Shown here: one piece after another, positions 17,194 to 26,079 of the stretch
Layout: every line of letters starts with the position of its first letter
Position numbering within the stretch: the stretch's first letter is position 1
Origin: Paraburkholderia sp. CNPSo 3274
GTDB taxonomy: Bacteria > Pseudomonadota > Gammaproteobacteria > Burkholderiales > Burkholderiaceae
Assembly: GCF_024206475.1 (NCBI RefSeq)
Contig: NZ_JAMBPR010000021.1
Location: 62,001 to 126,000, forward strand
Reading direction: 5' to 3'
DNA: 64,000 bases
Translations under genes and position numbers: made by a program
Notes under the pieces: model-generated
Databases searched by the model: none
What the model saw: the letters and a program-made list of their open reading frames with translations, nothing else
What the model was told of the DNA's origin: nothing

Positions 17194-17419
17194 TGTGACT
17201 CCTTGAATCATTTCGTAGCGGGTAGCATGGCCAGAAGGGCTGCAGCCGATATTAGTACCACGTTCTCGCTACGCCACGCCCCGGCTGCGACACTTGCTTA
17301 CAAACGAAACGCGTGGAAATACCCGTCGCGCATGGCTTGCAAGCCGCGAGCGCCGCCCGGGGCGCGCAGCCACGCGCGATAATGACGCCGTTCAGACTTC
17401 CCATACAGACCGCCGCCCG

Positions 17420-17884
17420 ATGAGACCTCCGCGCCTCGATCAACTCGACGACCTCGACCGCAGCCTCGTCGCGCTGCTGCAGGAAAACGCGCGCGAAAGC
17501 GTCGCGAATCTCGCACGGCGCCTGGGCGTCGCTCGCACCACGGTGCTTGCGCGCATCGAGCGGCTCGAACGCACACAGGTGATCGCAGGCTACGGCGTGC
17601 GCTTGGGCCAGGACGTGCTCGATGCGAGCCTGCAGGCATGGGTCGGGCTCATCATCGCGCCGCGCCATGGGCCCGACGTGCAAAAGCGCCTCGGCAAGAT
17701 GCCCGAAGTGCAGTTGCTATGCGCGGTGAGCGGCGAGTACGACTACGTGGCGTGGCTGCGCGCCGATTCGCCCGACCGCCTCAACGACCTGCTCGACCAG
17801 ATCGGCGGCATGCCCGGCGTGGAGCGCACGACCACGTCGATCGTGCTCGCGCGCAAGGTCGATCGCGGCTCGGTGATGGACTGA
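17420..17884 (+). CDS. Lrp/AsnC family transcriptional regulator
   Basis: Feast/famine regulator of 154 residues. The N-terminal HTH (LDDLDRSLVALLQENARESV, then RRLGVARTTVLARIERLE) is followed by the ligand-binding RAM/AsnC domain (VQLLCAVSGEYDYVAWLRAD). It lies directly upstream of a saccharopine-dehydrogenase-like gene on the same strand. The 221-base gap between them holds an array of palindromes, so control of that gene by an amino acid, perhaps lysine or a related compound, is likely. An upstream extension to 17294 was rejected because the HTH begins right after ATG 17420. Confidence 0.9.
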   Translation: MRPPRLDQLDDLDRSLVALLQENARESVANLARRLGVARTTVLARIERLERTQVIAGYGVRLGQDVLDASLQAWVGLIIAPRHGPDVQKRLGKMPEVQLLCAVSGEYDYVAWLRADSPDRLNDLLDQIGGMPGVERTTTSIVLARKVDRGSVMD

Positions 17885-17952
17885 ACCGAGGGCTAAACCG
17901 AAGGTTGAAATGCGGGCCGAACGACGAGGCATGCACCATCGAAATGGAACGT

Positions 17953-18015
17953 TTTCGTCATTTCGACGAAACTGATCGTCATAATGACGAAAATCTCGGT
18001 CGAAACGCATCGTTT
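17953..18015. promoter_or_regulatory. Array of three palindromes, likely Lrp-type binding sites
   Basis: Three inverted repeats in a row: TTTCGTC-N5-GACGAAA (17953-17971), CGTCA-TAA-TGACG (17977-17989) and AAACG-CAT-CGTTT (18003-18015). The first and second also share the larger repeat TTTCGTCATT / AATGACGAAA (17953-17962 and 17983-17992). The centres of the first two are 21 bp apart, about two helical turns, as expected for an oligomeric Lrp protein wrapping DNA. Confidence 0.6.
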
Positions 18016-18105
18016 TGCGTCTATGAACCGTTTTTGTCTCTCCCTAGACTGTGTTTGAGCGGGCGCTGCCCATCCCCAAGCATAGAAAACCAAAGGAGAT
18101 GACAC

Positions 18106-19209
18106 ATGAAAGTTGCGATTGCAGGCGCCGGCCTGATCGGCCACACCATTGCCCACATGCTGCGCGAAAGCGGCGACTACGAAGTCGCGGCCTTCGACCG
18201 CGATGCGAAGGCGCTCGAGCCGCTTGCGGCGCAGGGCATCCCCACCGCGCGTGTCGATTCCGGCGACGCCGCCGCGCTGCGCGGCGCGCTGGAAGGTTAC
18301 GACGTGCTGATCAACGCGCTGCCGTATTACCTGGCGGTGAACGTCGCCTCGGCGGCGAAGGGCGCGGGCGTCCATTACTTCGACCTGACCGAGGACGTGC
18401 GCGCGACCCACGCGATCCGCGCGCTCGCCGAAGGCTCCGAACATGTCTTCATGCCGCAGTGTGGTCTCGCACCCGGCTTCATCGGCATTGCGGCGCATGC
18501 GCTCGCGAGCCGCTTCACCGAGATCCGCGACGTCAAGATGCGCGTGGGCGCGCTGCCGCAGTTCCCCACCAACGCGCTCAAGTACAACCTCACGTGGAGC
18601 GTGGACGGTCTCATCAACGAGTATTGCCAGCCGTGCGAAGCAATCCGCGACGGCCGCACGCAGTGGGTGCAGCCGCTCGAAGGCCTCGAGCATTTTTCGC
18701 TCGACGGCGTGGAGTACGAGGCCTTCAATACCTCGGGCGGCCTGGGCACGCTCTGCGAGACGCTTTCAGGCAAAGTGGAGTCGCTCGACTACAAGTCGGT
18801 GCGCTATCCGGGGCATCGCGCGCTCATGCAGTTCCTGCTCGAAGACCTGCGCCTTTCCAGCGACCGCGACACGCTCAAGTCCATCATGCGCCGCTCGGTG
18901 CCCGCCACGGAGCAGGACGTCGTGCTCATCTTCATGACCGTGACCGGCATGCGCGACGGCAAGCTCGTGCAGGAAGTGTTCACGCGCAAGATCTTCGCGA
19001 AGACGGTGTGCGGCGTGCCCATGAGCGCGATCCAGATCACCACCGCCGGCGCCATGTGCGCGGTGCTCGATCTGTTCCGCGAAAAGCGTCTGCCGCAAGC
19101 CGGGTTCGTGCGCCAGGAGCAGGTGTCGCTCCAGCAGTTCCTCGCGAACCGCTTTGGTCAGGTGTACGAAGGCGCGACGCTCGACAGCCGCGCGAAGGTG
19201 GTGGCCTGA
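18106..19209 (+). CDS. Saccharopine dehydrogenase family oxidoreductase (lysine 6-dehydrogenase-like)
   Basis: Protein of 367 residues with an N-terminal Rossmann fold (MKVAIAGAGLIGHTIAHML). The conserved saccharopine-dehydrogenase segments are INALPYYLAVNVASAAKGAG, HYFDLTEDV, FMPQCGLAPGFIGIAA and NLTWSVDGLINEYCQP. Length and pattern fit the short lysine 6-dehydrogenase / saccharopine-reductase-like group acting on amino acid or imine substrates with NAD(P). AAAGGAG precedes ATG 18106. The upstream Lrp regulator supports a role in amino-acid catabolism. The exact substrate is not determined. Confidence 0.8.
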   Translation: MKVAIAGAGLIGHTIAHMLRESGDYEVAAFDRDAKALEPLAAQGIPTARVDSGDAAALRGALEGYDVLINALPYYLAVNVASAAKGAGVHYFDLTEDVRATHAIRALAEGSEHVFMPQCGLAPGFIGIAAHALASRFTEIRDVKMRVGALPQFPTNALKYNLTWSVDGLINEYCQPCEAIRDGRTQWVQPLEGLEHFSLDGVEYEAFNTSGGLGTLCETLSGKVESLDYKSVRYPGHRALMQFLLEDLRLSSDRDTLKSIMRRSVPATEQDVVLIFMTVTGMRDGKLVQEVFTRKIFAKTVCGVPMSAIQITTAGAMCAVLDLFREKRLPQAGFVRQEQVSLQQFLANRFGQVYEGATLDSRAKVVA

Positions 19210-19213
19210 AATC

Positions 19214-19807
19214 TCAGGTCGATGCCGTTGCCGACACGATGCGTTGTAGCAATGCGTCGTAGTCGGCCGCGGCGGGCGCGGTGTTGTCGAAGAGCAGAAG
19301 GCCGTCGAGCTGCGCGCCCGACGGCATGAAGCACCGCTGCCGGTATTCGTCCCAGTGAGCGAGCTTGTAGGCGTCGATCGGATGGGCGCGCGCGACGATG
19401 CGCGCGTGCGCCGTGTCCTCGCTCGTATGCACCCACACCACGGTGAGCCCTACCTCCTGCCCGACGCCAAGCCACGCGCGATCGAACAGCTTGCGCTCGC
19501 GCACTTCGCGCGAAAGCGGGCCGACCACGAGCGCGCTCACGTCAAGCTCGAGGTTTTCGCGGGCGGTGTCGATGAGCCCCTGGTACTCGGGATCGCGAAA
19601 ATGTTGCAGGAAGAGCGGGCTGTCGCGATCGTTCGGGTCGTGCGTGAGCGCGTCCATCGCGGCGGCGCTATAACTGCCGTAGAGCGTGTCCTTGTCCAGC
19701 AGGCAGAGCGGCTCACGGGTCTGGCGTGCGAGCGGGGCGAACAGACGTTTGGCGAGCGACGTTTTGCCTGCGCCGGCGTGGCCGCAGAAGAACACCAGTC
19801 TTGTCAC
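19214..19807 (-). CDS. P-loop kinase-like ATPase coupled to cydX
   Basis: A 197-residue P-loop protein: RLVFFCGHAGAGKTSLAKRL has a Walker A GHAGAGKTS at about residues 9-17. A thymidylate- or gluconate-kinase-like layout follows (CLLDKDTLYGSYS, VVGPLSREVRERKLFDRAW, VVWVHTSEDTAHARIVAR with the probable lid Arg). It may phosphorylate a small molecule; the substrate is unknown. The start is GTG at 19807, whose GTGA overlaps the stop of the preceding cydX-like gene, so translation is coupled. It ends only a few bases from the convergent dehydrogenase gene. Confidence 0.7.
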   Translation of the reverse strand: MTRLVFFCGHAGAGKTSLAKRLFAPLARQTREPLCLLDKDTLYGSYSAAAMDALTHDPNDRDSPLFLQHFRDPEYQGLIDTARENLELDVSALVVGPLSREVRERKLFDRAWLGVGQEVGLTVVWVHTSEDTAHARIVARAHPIDAYKLAHWDEYRQRCFMPSGAQLDGLLLFDNTAPAAADYDALLQRIVSATAST

Positions 19808-19983
19808 GGGCGGCGTGCCTCGCCGCGTTGCGTGTCGGTGTCTCCAGAGGGAGCGTTTTCCGGGCCGGTCTGGCCGGGGCCGTGTCCGTTCAGGAACTTG
19901 CCGTTGGCGTCGAGCCACATCACGTTGATGATGCCAAAACCGAGCGCAACGCCGATGCCGAGGATCCACGAGAAGTACCACAT
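19804..19983 (-). CDS. cydX: CydX/YbgT family small membrane protein, orphan
   Basis: A 59-residue protein starting MWYFSWILGIGVALGFGIIN, which matches the CydX subunit of cytochrome bd oxidase (E. coli begins MWYFAWILG), followed by VMWLD. CydX is a single-helix subunit that stabilises the CydAB heme centres. Here the tail of about 32 residues (GPGQTGPENAPSGDTDTQRG and flanks) is hydrophilic and longer than usual. AGGAGG lies 8 bases before ATG 19983. No cydA or cydB is near; instead it overlaps a P-loop kinase gene. It could be a standalone paralogue serving a bd oxidase elsewhere. Confidence 0.75.
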   Translation of the reverse strand: MWYFSWILGIGVALGFGIINVMWLDANGKFLNGHGPGQTGPENAPSGDTDTQRGEARRP

Positions 19984-20136
19984 GGCCGTTGCCTCCTCTT
20001 GATGCCGGTTGCGAGCGCTGCCGCGCATTCCCCGCAGCATATAACAACGATGATCGCTCTGGCGCCCGTACGTATATGATGGGCGCGAACCAGGAGCCAG
20101 GCCGGGTACGGCAGGTCCGAGAACGGGAAAGCGCCC

Positions 20137-20583
20137 ATGCCGCCTATGCCATCGCGCAGGTCGATTGCGAGCCTCGCCGCCGCCGTCACGGCGGTAACCG
20201 CGTTCGCACTCGGCGGCTGCGCCGAGGAGCAGCCGCAGCCCATGCCATTCAAGCCCGTACCGGCCGAACGCATCCTGAAGCCGGGCTACACCCAGCCGGG
20301 CGAGGGCCTCGTGGCCGTGGACGTGCGCCGCGAGCGCACCCGCAACGTCATCGTCAAATTTCGCGACGCGCCCGTCTACATCGACGGCGAGCGCGTGACC
20401 GACCTCATGGACGGCGAGCACGTCACGTTCTACCTCAAGCCGGGCGTGCACCGCATCGGCGTGACGACGCAGTTCGATCCCGTGATCGAGCTGCGCTTCC
20501 TCGTGGATCCGCGCTACACCAACCGCGCGAGCGTCACATTCGACAAGGATGACAGCATCGGCATGCGCCGCGTCGCGCAGTAG
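20137..20583 (+). CDS. Lipoprotein of unknown function
   Basis: A 148-residue predicted lipoprotein with signal sequence ending in lipobox LGGC at residues 25-28. A beta-rich domain follows (NVIVKFRDAPVYIDGERVTD; GEHVTFYLKPGVHRIGVTTQ) resembling PEGA-like surface domains, in which a short tandem hairpin is displayed outside the membrane. It ends FDKDDSIGMRRVAQ. It is divergent from cydX and about 205 bases upstream of corA. The start could also be Met4. Confidence 0.65.
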   Translation: MPPMPSRRSIASLAAAVTAVTAFALGGCAEEQPQPMPFKPVPAERILKPGYTQPGEGLVAVDVRRERTRNVIVKFRDAPVYIDGERVTDLMDGEHVTFYLKPGVHRIGVTTQFDPVIELRFLVDPRYTNRASVTFDKDDSIGMRRVAQ

Positions 20584-20789
20584 GCCCGCAGTAGGCCGGA
20601 AGGCGGCCGCCAGCAGGCCGCCGCCGTTGCACAGCGGGCACGGACAGGGCTCAGGCGCCAGTCAGGCCCCGTCAGACGGGCGCAGGGAATCCCGTCCAGG
20701 CGCCGCCGGTCGACAGAAGACCTTACACTTGGCAACCGGTGCAACTCGAAGCGGCGCGGGCGCGACCCGCCGCCCGGAAGAAAAGGAAC

Positions 20790-21767
20790 ATGCTAATCAA
20801 CTGCGTCGCGTATCAAGGCGGCAAGAAACTGGCCGACGTCACTGTCGAAGCCATCAGCGACTATCTGGCGAAGCCCGAGTGTTTCGTATGGGTCGCGCTC
20901 AAGGATCCCGACGCCGGCGAAATGGCGGCGATGAAGGAGGAGTTCGGCCTGCATACGCTCGCCATCGAAGACGTGATGAACGGCAACCAGCGGCCGAAAA
21001 TCGAGGAATACGGCGACACGCTCTTTTGCGTGCTCCACACGCTCGAACTCGACGACGACGGCGAAGTCATCATAGGCCAGGTGAACGTATTCGCCGGCCC
21101 CAATTTCGTGCTCTCGGCGCGCCACCGCGCGCAGCAGGGTTTCACCGACGTTCGCGCACGCTGCGAGCGCGAGCCCGATTTGCTGCGCGAAGGCTCCGGG
21201 TTCGTGCTCTACGCGCTCATGGATAGCGTGGTCGACCGCTACGCGCCGGTGCTCGAAACGCTCTCCGCCGAAATCGAGGAACTGGAGGACCGCATCTTCG
21301 ACAAGCACGACCTCGCGGGCTCGCGGGCGATCATCGAGGACCTCTATTCGCTCAAGCGCCGTCTCGTGATCCTGGCGCATCACGTCACGCCGCTCGTGGA
21401 TGCCGTCGGCAAGCTCGTGGGCGGGCGCATTCCGCAGATCTGCGTGGGCATGCAAGCGTACTACCGCGACGTATACGACCACCTCGGGCGCGTGTCCAAC
21501 ATGATCGACGCGCGCCGCGAAATGATCGTCACGGCCATCCAGGTGAATCTCGGCATGATCTCGCTCGCGGAGAACGAGGTGACGAAGCGGCTCGGTTCGT
21601 TCGCCGCGCTCTTCGCCGTGCCGACGATGATTGCGGGCATCTATGGCATGAACTTCGAGCATATTCCGGAGCTACATTTCAGGTTTGGCTACCAGATCTG
21701 CCTCGCTGCCATGCTCGTGCTCGATATCTTCCTGTTTTTCCTGTTTCGTCGTATCAACTGGCTCTGA
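20790..21767 (+). CDS. corA: CorA-type magnesium/cobalt transporter
   Basis: CorA family divalent-cation channel of 325 residues. A long acidic cytoplasmic domain precedes two C-terminal transmembrane helices. The signature YGMNF (GMN at 286-288) ends the pore helix, and the short loop carries EHIPEL before the second helix, close to the canonical MPEL pattern. Typical upstream phrases are IEDVMNGNQRPKIEEY and SVVDRYAPVLETLSAEIEEL. AAGGAAC precedes ATG 20790. It appears to be monocistronic. Confidence 0.92.
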   Translation: MLINCVAYQGGKKLADVTVEAISDYLAKPECFVWVALKDPDAGEMAAMKEEFGLHTLAIEDVMNGNQRPKIEEYGDTLFCVLHTLELDDDGEVIIGQVNVFAGPNFVLSARHRAQQGFTDVRARCEREPDLLREGSGFVLYALMDSVVDRYAPVLETLSAEIEELEDRIFDKHDLAGSRAIIEDLYSLKRRLVILAHHVTPLVDAVGKLVGGRIPQICVGMQAYYRDVYDHLGRVSNMIDARREMIVTAIQVNLGMISLAENEVTKRLGSFAALFAVPTMIAGIYGMNFEHIPELHFRFGYQICLAAMLVLDIFLFFLFRRINWL

Positions 21768-21817
21768 GGCGGGGCGGGCCAGCTTCGGGTTGCTGCGATG
21801 CCGCATCGACACCCGAG

Positions 21818-21868
21818 TTGACATCGTTCAGCGCCTGCGCCGAGAATGGGCCGGCAGAAAACGTTTGC
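21818..21868 (+). promoter_or_regulatory. rbs promoter with RbsR-like operator
   Basis: TTGACA at 21818-21823 and GAGAAT at 21842-21847 form a sigma70-type promoter with 18-base spacing. It is followed by GAAAACGTTTGC (21857-21868), a LacI-family half-palindrome centred on AAACGTTT. The E. coli RbsR site has the same AAACGTTT core. The position just after the transcription start suits repression by the RbsR at 26080. Confidence 0.5.
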
Positions 21869-21922
21869 GCATAACCAGAAAGCAGGGCCCAGCCGGGCCC
21901 GACAAACCGGAGACTTCCAAAA

Positions 21923-22885
21923 ATGAACTCCCGCATTCGCCGCCGCATCCTCCTCGCCGCCAGCGCGCTCGCCACGACCGCCGTGACCGGCGCCTTGCCG
22001 CTCGCGGCCCGCGCGCAGGCGCCTCACAAGCCGAAGGTCGCGCTCGTCATGAAGTCGCTCGCCAACGAGTTCTTCCTCACCATGGAGACCGGCGCGAAGG
22101 ACTATCAGAAGCACAATGCTGACCAGTTCGATCTCATCACCAACGGCATCAAGAACGAGACCGACACCGCCGCGCAAATCCAGATCGTCGAGCAGATGAT
22201 CGTCTCGAAGGTCGACGCCATCGTGCTCGCGCCCGCCGACTCCAAGGCGCTCGTGCCCGTCGTGAAGAAGGCGGTGGACGCGGGCATCATCGTCGTGAAC
22301 ATCGACAACAAGCTCGACGCCGACGTGCTCAAGTCCAAGGACCTGAACGTGCCGTTCGTCGGCCCGGACAACCGCAAGGGCGCCCGCCTCGTGGGCGACT
22401 ATCTCGCCAAGCGCCTGAAATCGGGCGACCAGGTGGGCATCGTCGAGGGCGTCTCCACCACGACCAACGCGCAGCAGCGCACCGCCGGCTTCAAGGACGC
22501 GATGGATACCGTGGGCGCGAAGATCGTCTCGACGCAATCGGGCGAATGGGAGATCGACAAGGGCAACGCCGTCGCCTCCGCGATGCTCAATGAATACCCG
22601 GACATCAAGGCGCTCCTGTGCGGCAACGACAACATGGCGATCGGCGCCGTGTCGGCCGTGCGCGCGGCGGGCAAGCAGGGCAAGGTGTACGTGGTCGGCT
22701 ACGACAACATTGGCGCCATCAAGCCCATGCTCAAGGACGGCCGCGTGCTCGCCACCGCCGACCAGTACGCGGCCAAGCAGGCCGTGTTCGGCATCGACAC
22801 GGCCCTGAAGGCGCTCAAGGAGCACAAGAAGCAGTCGGAGTTGTCGGGCATCGTCGAAACGCCTGTGGTGCTCGTCACGAAGTAA
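21923..22885 (+). CDS. rbsB: Ribose-type ABC transporter substrate-binding protein
   Basis: Periplasmic sugar-binding protein of 320 residues with a signal peptide ending ...LPLAARAQA. The family-2 (RbsB-like) fold shows PKVALVMKSLANEFFLTMET, VDAIVLAPADSKALVPVVKK, VVNIDNKLD and CGNDNMAIGAVSAVRAAGK. It delivers ribose or a related sugar to RbsA/RbsC. It is the first gene of rbsBACRK and is separated from rbsA by 266 bases including a hairpin that may protect its mRNA. Ribose is inferred from the ribokinase in the same operon. Confidence 0.88.
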   Translation: MNSRIRRRILLAASALATTAVTGALPLAARAQAPHKPKVALVMKSLANEFFLTMETGAKDYQKHNADQFDLITNGIKNETDTAAQIQIVEQMIVSKVDAIVLAPADSKALVPVVKKAVDAGIIVVNIDNKLDADVLKSKDLNVPFVGPDNRKGARLVGDYLAKRLKSGDQVGIVEGVSTTTNAQQRTAGFKDAMDTVGAKIVSTQSGEWEIDKGNAVASAMLNEYPDIKALLCGNDNMAIGAVSAVRAAGKQGKVYVVGYDNIGAIKPMLKDGRVLATADQYAAKQAVFGIDTALKALKEHKKQSELSGIVETPVVLVTK

Positions 22886-22888
22886 AGC

Positions 22889-22919
22889 GCCGCTGGCAGG
22901 CGCCACGGCGTGCCGCGGC
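22889..22919 (+). other. Intra-operon hairpin after rbsB
   Basis: GCCGC(T)GGCA ... TGCCGCGGC stem with one bulged T right after the rbsB stop. Such hairpins often attenuate downstream genes or stabilise binding-protein mRNA. No T-run follows, so it is not a standard terminator. Confidence 0.35.
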
Positions 22920-23151
22920 GGTATTTGCGTGCGCAACTCAATAAACGCTCAAGAATCTCGCCGCGCAGCCGTTATTTGTACCGGGATGGCCGCATGGGCG
23001 GTCGTCTTCCGCTGTGTGGCGATTCGCTGCCCAGCGCGCCGTTCGATGCACGCTCTACCGGAGCGTGCGGCGGCGGTGCGGACCCGCAGTATCCGGGCGG
23101 CGCGACTCACCGGTTGAACCCGGCGGCGCGGCTCGCGACTACAGGATCGTG

Positions 23152-24855
23152 ATGGATGCAAATGTCCCCGACGTAGTGTCACCTGCGCCCGCCGTGCTTA
23201 CGGTTACGGGCGTCGGGAAGACCTACGAGCAGCCGGTGCTCGCCGACGTCAGCCTCGCGCTGCACGCCGGCGAAGTGCTTGCGCTCACGGGGGAAAACGG
23301 CGCGGGCAAAAGCACGCTCTCGAAGATCGTGAGCGGCCTCACGGCGCCGAGCGCGGGCAGCATGGCGCTGATGGGCCGCCCCTACGCCCCGGCGAGCCGC
23401 CGCGAAGCCGAGGCGCTCGGCGTGCGCATGGTCATGCAGGAGCTGAACCTGCTGCCTACGCTGAGCGTCGCGGAGAATCTTTTTCTGGACCGCCTGCCGC
23501 AGTCGGGGCCGCTGCGGTTCGGCTGGATCGATCGCAAGCGGCTGCGTGAAAACGCGCGGGCCGCGATGGCGCAAGTCGGGCTCGAGGCGATCGACCCCGA
23601 CACGCCGGTGGGGGAGCTGGGTATCGGGCATCAGCAACTCGTGGAGATCGCGCGCAATTTGATCGGCAGCGCCGACGGTGCCGATGGCAGCGACATGCGC
23701 GTGCTGATCCTCGACGAGCCGACGGCCATGCTCACGGCTCGCGAGGTCGAACTGCTGTTCGAGCAGATCGCGCGGCTGAAGGCGCGCGGCGTGGCGATCG
23801 TCTACATCTCGCACCGGCTCGAAGAACTCGAACGCATCGCGCAGCGCGTCGCGGTACTGCGCGACGGCAAGCTCGTGCGTGTGGACGCCATGGCAAACCT
23901 CACGCCCCAGCGCATCGTCGCGCTGATGGTGGGGCGCGAGCTCGGGGAGCGCATCGATCTGGGGCAGCGGCGCATCGGCGCGCCGCTCTTGAAGGTGGAC
24001 GGGCTCACGCGCGCAAAGGCCGTGCGCGACGTGTCGTTCGACGTGCGCGCAGGCGAGCTTTTCGGCGTTTCGGGACTGATCGGCGCAGGCAGGACGGAGC
24101 TGATGCGGCTCATCTACGGCGCCGACCGCATGGAGCGCGGCACGGTGGCGCTGGCGCCCACGCCGGGCGCGACGCCGGAGCCGGTGCAGATCGGCTCGCC
24201 AGCCGACGCGGTTCGGCTCGGTATCGCGCTCATCACCGAGGACCGCAAGGGCGAAGGGCTGCTGTTGCCGCAGCCGCTCGCCGCGAACGTGACGCTTGGC
24301 AACGTGGGCGCGGTATCGCGCTATGGGGTGGTGGACGCGGCGCGCGAGAACACGCTGGCGCGCACGCAGATCGACGCACTGCGAATCCGCACGTCCGGAC
24401 CCGCGCAGCCGGTGGGCGAGCTTTCGGGCGGCAACCAGCAGAAGGTGGTGATCGGCCGCTGGCTCGCGCGCGACATTACGCAGTCGATGCGCGTCGTGCT
24501 GTTCGACGAGCCTACGCGCGGCATCGACGTCGGCGCGAAGTTCGACATCTACGCGCTGATGGGCGCGCTCGCGCGCGAAGGCCGGGCGCTCGTGGTGGTG
24601 TCGAGCGACCTGCGCGAGCTGATGCTGATCTGCGACCGCATCGGCGTGATGTCGGCGGGGAAGATGACGGCCATCTACGGTCGCGACGAGTGGAGCCAGG
24701 ATAAGCTGCTGGCCGCTGCGTTCGCGGGGCTACGCGCCGAGGATGCGCTCGTCGCCGACGCGTGCGATCTGCCCGGGACGGGCGATGTACCGCCACACGT
24801 AGAAACGCGCAAGCTGCAGCAACGAAACGACGACCCACGAGGGAGCGCTTCATGA
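23152..24855 (+). CDS. rbsA: Ribose ABC transporter ATPase (two ABC cassettes)
   Basis: Fused double ATPase of 567 residues. The first cassette has Walker A GENGAGKST at 47-55 and Walker B VLILDEPTAML. The second has the degenerate P-loop GLIGAGRTE and signature LSGGNQQK (424-431) with VLFDEPTRGIDVGAK. This layout is diagnostic of the RbsA/MglA/XylG class powering monosaccharide import. The C-terminal extension of about 50 residues beyond the usual end is Asp/Glu/Arg-rich. ATG 23152 was chosen because the ABC domain starts soon after. Its stop overlaps the ATG of rbsC. Confidence 0.9.
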   Translation: MDANVPDVVSPAPAVLTVTGVGKTYEQPVLADVSLALHAGEVLALTGENGAGKSTLSKIVSGLTAPSAGSMALMGRPYAPASRREAEALGVRMVMQELNLLPTLSVAENLFLDRLPQSGPLRFGWIDRKRLRENARAAMAQVGLEAIDPDTPVGELGIGHQQLVEIARNLIGSADGADGSDMRVLILDEPTAMLTAREVELLFEQIARLKARGVAIVYISHRLEELERIAQRVAVLRDGKLVRVDAMANLTPQRIVALMVGRELGERIDLGQRRIGAPLLKVDGLTRAKAVRDVSFDVRAGELFGVSGLIGAGRTELMRLIYGADRMERGTVALAPTPGATPEPVQIGSPADAVRLGIALITEDRKGEGLLLPQPLAANVTLGNVGAVSRYGVVDAARENTLARTQIDALRIRTSGPAQPVGELSGGNQQKVVIGRWLARDITQSMRVVLFDEPTRGIDVGAKFDIYALMGALAREGRALVVVSSDLRELMLICDRIGVMSAGKMTAIYGRDEWSQDKLLAAAFAGLRAEDALVADACDLPGTGDVPPHVETRKLQQRNDDPRGSAS

Positions 24856-25940
24856 CGAACGACCCGTTGCGCGGGCAACCGTCGCCGCAGGGTGACGAAA
24901 GCAGTGGGCAAACCGGTTCGGCCAAAATTGTGCCGGCCGCCGCGCCGGAGTCGGCGCCGCGTGCGATGCAGGCGAGCGGCAAGCCCGTGGGGACGCGCTT
25001 TGGCTTGTCGAACTACCTGGGCCTCGCGCTCGCGCTGATCGCGATGATCGTGTTGTTCTCGCTGCTGAGTTCGCACTTCCTCACGTACGATACGTTCATC
25101 ACGATCGCGAACCAGATTCCCGATCTCGTGGTAATGGCCGTGGGCATGACCTTCGTGCTGATCATCGCGGGCATCGATCTTTCGGTAGGCTCGGTACTCG
25201 CGCTCGGCGCTTCGGTGGTGAGCGTGGCGTCGCTCAAGTGGGGCTGGGGCGCGCTGCCGGCGGCGCTGCTCGGCCTCGTCGCCGCGGCGGCCACGGGCAC
25301 GCTCACGGGCGCGGTGACGGTGGGCTGGCGCATCCCGTCGTTCATCGTCTCGCTCGGCGTGCTCGAAGCGGCGCGCGGGCTTGCGTACCAGATGACGAAT
25401 TCGCGCACGGCGTATATCGGCGACGCGTTCGACTTTCTCTCGAACCCGATCGCATTCGGCATTTCGCCGGCGTTCCTGATCGCGGTGGCGGTGATGGTGA
25501 TCGCGCAGCTCACGCTGACGCGCACCGTGTTCGGACGCTATCTGATTGGTATCGGTACCAATGAGGAGGCGGTGCGGTTGGCGGGCGTCGATCCGCGGCC
25601 GTACAAGGTGATCGTGTTCGCGCTGATGGGTGCGTTTTCCGGGCTCGCGGCGCTGTTCCAGATTTCGCGCCTCGAAGCCGCCGATCCGAACGCGGGCGTG
25701 GGGCTGGAGCTACAGGTGATCGCGGCGGTGGTAATCGGCGGCACGAGCTTGATGGGCGGGCGCGGGTCGGTCATCAGCACGTTCTTCGGCGTGCTGATCA
25801 TCTCGGTGCTGGCCGCGGGCCTCGCGCAGATCGGCGCGAACGAGCCCACCAAGCGCATCATCACCGGCGCTGTGATCGTCGTGGCGGTCGTGCTCGACAC
25901 GTACCGCAGCAGGCGAAGTCGTAGAGGCAGCAGGGCATAA
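24852..25940 (+). CDS. rbsC: Ribose ABC transporter permease
   Basis: Inner-membrane permease of 362 residues. A 45-residue polar N-terminal tail (somewhat longer than E. coli RbsC) precedes about nine to ten helices with family phrases MTFVLIIAGIDLSVGSVLAL, GWRIPSFIVSLGVLEAARGL, IGTNEEAVRLAGVD and VVIGGTSLMGGRGS. ATG overlaps the rbsA stop (ATGA), indicating coupled translation. Confidence 0.9.
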   Translation: MTNDPLRGQPSPQGDESSGQTGSAKIVPAAAPESAPRAMQASGKPVGTRFGLSNYLGLALALIAMIVLFSLLSSHFLTYDTFITIANQIPDLVVMAVGMTFVLIIAGIDLSVGSVLALGASVVSVASLKWGWGALPAALLGLVAAAATGTLTGAVTVGWRIPSFIVSLGVLEAARGLAYQMTNSRTAYIGDAFDFLSNPIAFGISPAFLIAVAVMVIAQLTLTRTVFGRYLIGIGTNEEAVRLAGVDPRPYKVIVFALMGAFSGLAALFQISRLEAADPNAGVGLELQVIAAVVIGGTSLMGGRGSVISTFFGVLIISVLAAGLAQIGANEPTKRIITGAVIVVAVVLDTYRSRRSRRGSRA

Positions 25941-26079
25941 CAAATTTTTCGAGGGCGCGGTCCGCAACGCAACGCGGGCCGGCGGAAATGACCGGGGACG
26001 CGACGCCAGACCAAACCAACAACGGGCGCGCCGAGAGCCGGCAGCAACAGGGCAGCAAAAAAGCAGGAGCAACATAAAT

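Noticed and set aside
18051..19262. Alternative plus-strand frame over the dehydrogenase gene
   Set aside because: Arg/Ala-rich frame-shifted shadow; the Rossmann-fold frame starting at 18106 is clearly the real one.
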